From an uncultured Acidimicrobiaceae bacterium (GTDB lineage Bacteria > Actinomycetota > Acidimicrobiia > Acidimicrobiales > UBA8592): a stretch of 7,164 bases of DNA. Both the position numbers and the translations under genes were made by a program. The stretch is taken from NCBI GenBank assembly GCA_913031515.1, contig CAJWET010000083.1:1-7164 (forward strand), in the 5' to 3' direction. The stretch's first letter is position 1, and every line of letters starts with the position of its first letter. The notes beneath the pieces were generated by a model. It was not told where the DNA came from. It did not search any database and saw only the letters and a list, made by a program, of their open reading frames with translations. This document shows positions 6,196-7,164 of the stretch, in pieces.

Positions 6196-6510
6196 TTAGC
6201 CATTCGCTGCAGTGCGATGACGACGTAATCCAATCACAGGCGTAGTTGGGGCGAATCCAGCCTCTGCACGTTCAATCTCAGACTCCCCGCCCCAGAAACC
6301 AAGTTCCCTCTGAGTTCGAGCGTAATCTTGACACTGAAGGAGAACATTGCACTCCAAACAGATCTTTCGTGCGCGCGTTTCACGGCGGTCACGAGCTGCG
6401 GGTCGTTCACCAGGTGGTGGGAAAAAAAGTCGAGGCTTACCTTGACATCCAGCATTCTCCATCCACCAAGGACGAACAGAGGGGGGAGATTGAACATCAA
6501 TTGCTGTCAT
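6196..6510 (-). CDS. WhiB-family iron-sulfur transcriptional regulator
   Basis: WhiB-like proteins bind a [4Fe-4S] cluster and act with the primary sigma factor, or directly on DNA, in redox, nitric oxide, development or stress control. This 104-residue protein has the four cluster cysteines Cys22, Cys51, Cys54 and Cys60 (C-x28-C-x2-C-x5-C). It also has the upstream WW..AGCQG context, the FFPPPGE segment (29-35), and the beta-turn motif G-F-W-G-G (71-75) followed by ESEIER. The usual turn is G-V/I-W-G-G, so Phe72 is a small variation. The C-terminal tail is short, with a basic RRHR (96-99), consistent with DNA contact. ATG at 6510 has GGAG about nine nucleotides upstream. A promoter-like pair lies 34-62 nt upstream. 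The subclass (WhiB1 to WhiB7) cannot be assigned confidently. The downstream hydrolase and thioesterase genes are closely spaced and may be co-transcribed with it. Confidence 0.95.
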   Translation of the reverse strand: MTAIDVQSPPSVRPWWMENAGCQGKPRLFFPPPGERPAARDRRETRARKICLECNVLLQCQDYARTQRELGFWGGESEIERAEAGFAPTTPVIGLRRHRTAANG

Positions 6511-6543
6511 TAACTTTTACTCCAATGAGTTGATGTACTCAGT

Positions 6544-6572
6544 AATTTATGACCTAGATGACGATTTGTCAC
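6544..6572 (-). promoter_or_regulatory. Candidate sigma-70-type promoter of whiB
   Basis: On the minus strand, GTGACA (plus 6567..6572, five of six matches to TTGACA) is followed after exactly 17 nt by TAAATT (plus 6544..6549, four of six to TATAAT). It ends 33 nt before the whiB ATG. The surrounding 6511..6634 gap is AT-rich and holds nothing that looks coding. It also has two short palindromes, ATAGCTAT (6596..6603) and ATAACGTTAT (6617..6626). Promoters predicted by eye are often wrong. Confidence 0.45.
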
Positions 6573-6634
6573 TATCTCGTCGATAAATACTTACGATAGC
6601 TATATCACTTAAATCGATAACGTTATTCTTTGAA

Positions 6635-7164
6635 TTAAGTTTCCACATCTATTGCAACCTTTATAACTCCATTATGTCGGTCTCGAGCTCTATCGAATGC
6701 TTCAGGAGCACCATCAAGTGGGTATCTGTGAGTGACTAGCGACTCTCCCAGTTCTGAAGAATTGGCAAGGACTGACATCGCTAAATCAAAGTCTCTTGGA
6801 CCAGTTGTATGTCCATAAGTAATAGAAGGAATGAGCGAGACTTCCTTCATCCCCATTGTCAGCGCAGGAATCTCAACAGGGTTCCAATAAGTTGAAGGTA
6901 TCCCGACAACACCACCCTTCTGACATTTTTCTACTGCACGTGCAAGTGCACTACTTGTTCCAGCAGCTTCAATGACAATCTGGGCTGGCTGGTCAGAAGG
7001 CTCCAAAGCCCCTAACCGAATACCAGCTTCAAGTTGGTGAGAGTGACGAGATTCGAGCTCAACCGTCGCCCCCATATAAATTGCCACTGCAACACAACAA
7101 AGTCCTATGGTTCCCGCCCCAATAACACAAACACGATCACCTTTGGTAACCCCAACCCTCCCAA
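6635..7164 (-). CDS. Zinc-type alcohol dehydrogenase-like (MDR) oxidoreductase, C-terminal 175 residues, cut by window edge
   Basis: This is the coenzyme-binding and C-terminal part of a medium-chain dehydrogenase/reductase. The visible protein begins GRVGVTKGDRVCVIGAGTIG, carrying the GDRV strand and the Rossmann GAGTIG (residues 15-20 of the visible part). Next come a degenerate cofactor loop (GATVELESRHSHQLEAG) and GALEPSDQPAQIVIEAAGTS, the family's typical D/E-AAG turn. The C-terminal lobe follows: GGVVGIPSTY, FDLAMSVLA, then VTHRYPLDGAPEAFDRARDR and NGVIKVAIDVE. The N-terminal half with the zinc ligands (GHE..G and the Cys cluster) is outside the window, so zinc dependence is assumed from the family. 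The gene clearly continues beyond 7164. The GTG at 7087 within it is not a start, because the frame and homology continue upstream. It is separated from whiB by 124 nt and is probably a separate transcript. Substrate is unknown. Confidence 0.9.
   Translation of the reverse strand, partial: GRVGVTKGDRVCVIGAGTIGLCCVAVAIYMGATVELESRHSHQLEAGIRLGALEPSDQPAQIVIEAAGTSSALARAVEKCQKGGVVGIPSTYWNPVEIPALTMGMKEVSLIPSITYGHTTGPRDFDLAMSVLANSSELGESLVTHRYPLDGAPEAFDRARDRHNGVIKVAIDVET

Noticed and set aside
6234..6533. Open frames on both strands overlapping whiB (88, 95 and 61 codons)
   Set aside because: The WhiB frame has all four cluster cysteines and the GFWGG turn. The others have no recognisable features.
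7085..7087. GTG as the start codon of the dehydrogenase
   Set aside because: The frame and the family's sequence (GDRVCVIGAGTIG) continue upstream to the window edge, so the gene is truncated by the window and does not start here.

Overview
The window looks like part of an actinobacterial chromosome. The strongest clue is a complete WhiB-family iron-sulfur regulator (6196..6510, minus), a family essentially confined to Actinobacteria and their phages. Base composition looks moderate by eye, well below that of Streptomyces or Mycobacterium. Together with the acyl-CoA, short-chain dehydrogenase, hydrolase and thioesterase genes, this would suit an uncultured Acidimicrobiia-like or other lower-GC marine or aquatic actinobacterium. 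That placement is inference and is not proven by the sequence.

Left region (1..1944, minus strand): a methylmalonyl-CoA mutase operon. The small subunit (490..1944) is complete but short. It stops where the degenerate cobalamin-binding domain would normally begin. It is followed 38 nt later by the start of the large catalytic subunit (451..1, running off the left edge). Together they would interconvert methylmalonyl-CoA and succinyl-CoA in propionate, odd-chain or branched-chain catabolism.

Divergent regulatory region (1945..2192): it holds a perfect TGTGA-N6-TCACA palindrome (2039..2054), the CRP/GlxR-type operator core, and a (GAATTG)n-type tandem repeat (2106..2155). On the other side, reading plus, is a small stand-alone cyclic-nucleotide-binding domain protein (2193..2597). 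Then come a YczE-like integral membrane protein (2653..3471) and a DHRS1-like short-chain dehydrogenase (3510..4352) with a strong ribosome binding site. A cAMP-type operator next to a cyclic-nucleotide receptor and a cobalamin-dependent mutase operon is the most interesting arrangement here.

Right region (4393..7164, minus strand): reading leftwards, the C-terminal half of a zinc-type alcohol dehydrogenase-like enzyme (cut by the window edge), a 124-nt AT-rich intergenic region with a plausible promoter, whiB, an alpha/beta hydrolase, and a double-hotdog TesB-like acyl-CoA thioesterase. The whiB-hydrolase-thioesterase set is closely spaced and may be co-transcribed. An inverted repeat lies just after whiB. 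The thioesterase is convergent with the dehydrogenase gene. No tRNA, rRNA, CRISPR array or insertion sequence was seen. No stretch longer than 300 nt lacks a gene.
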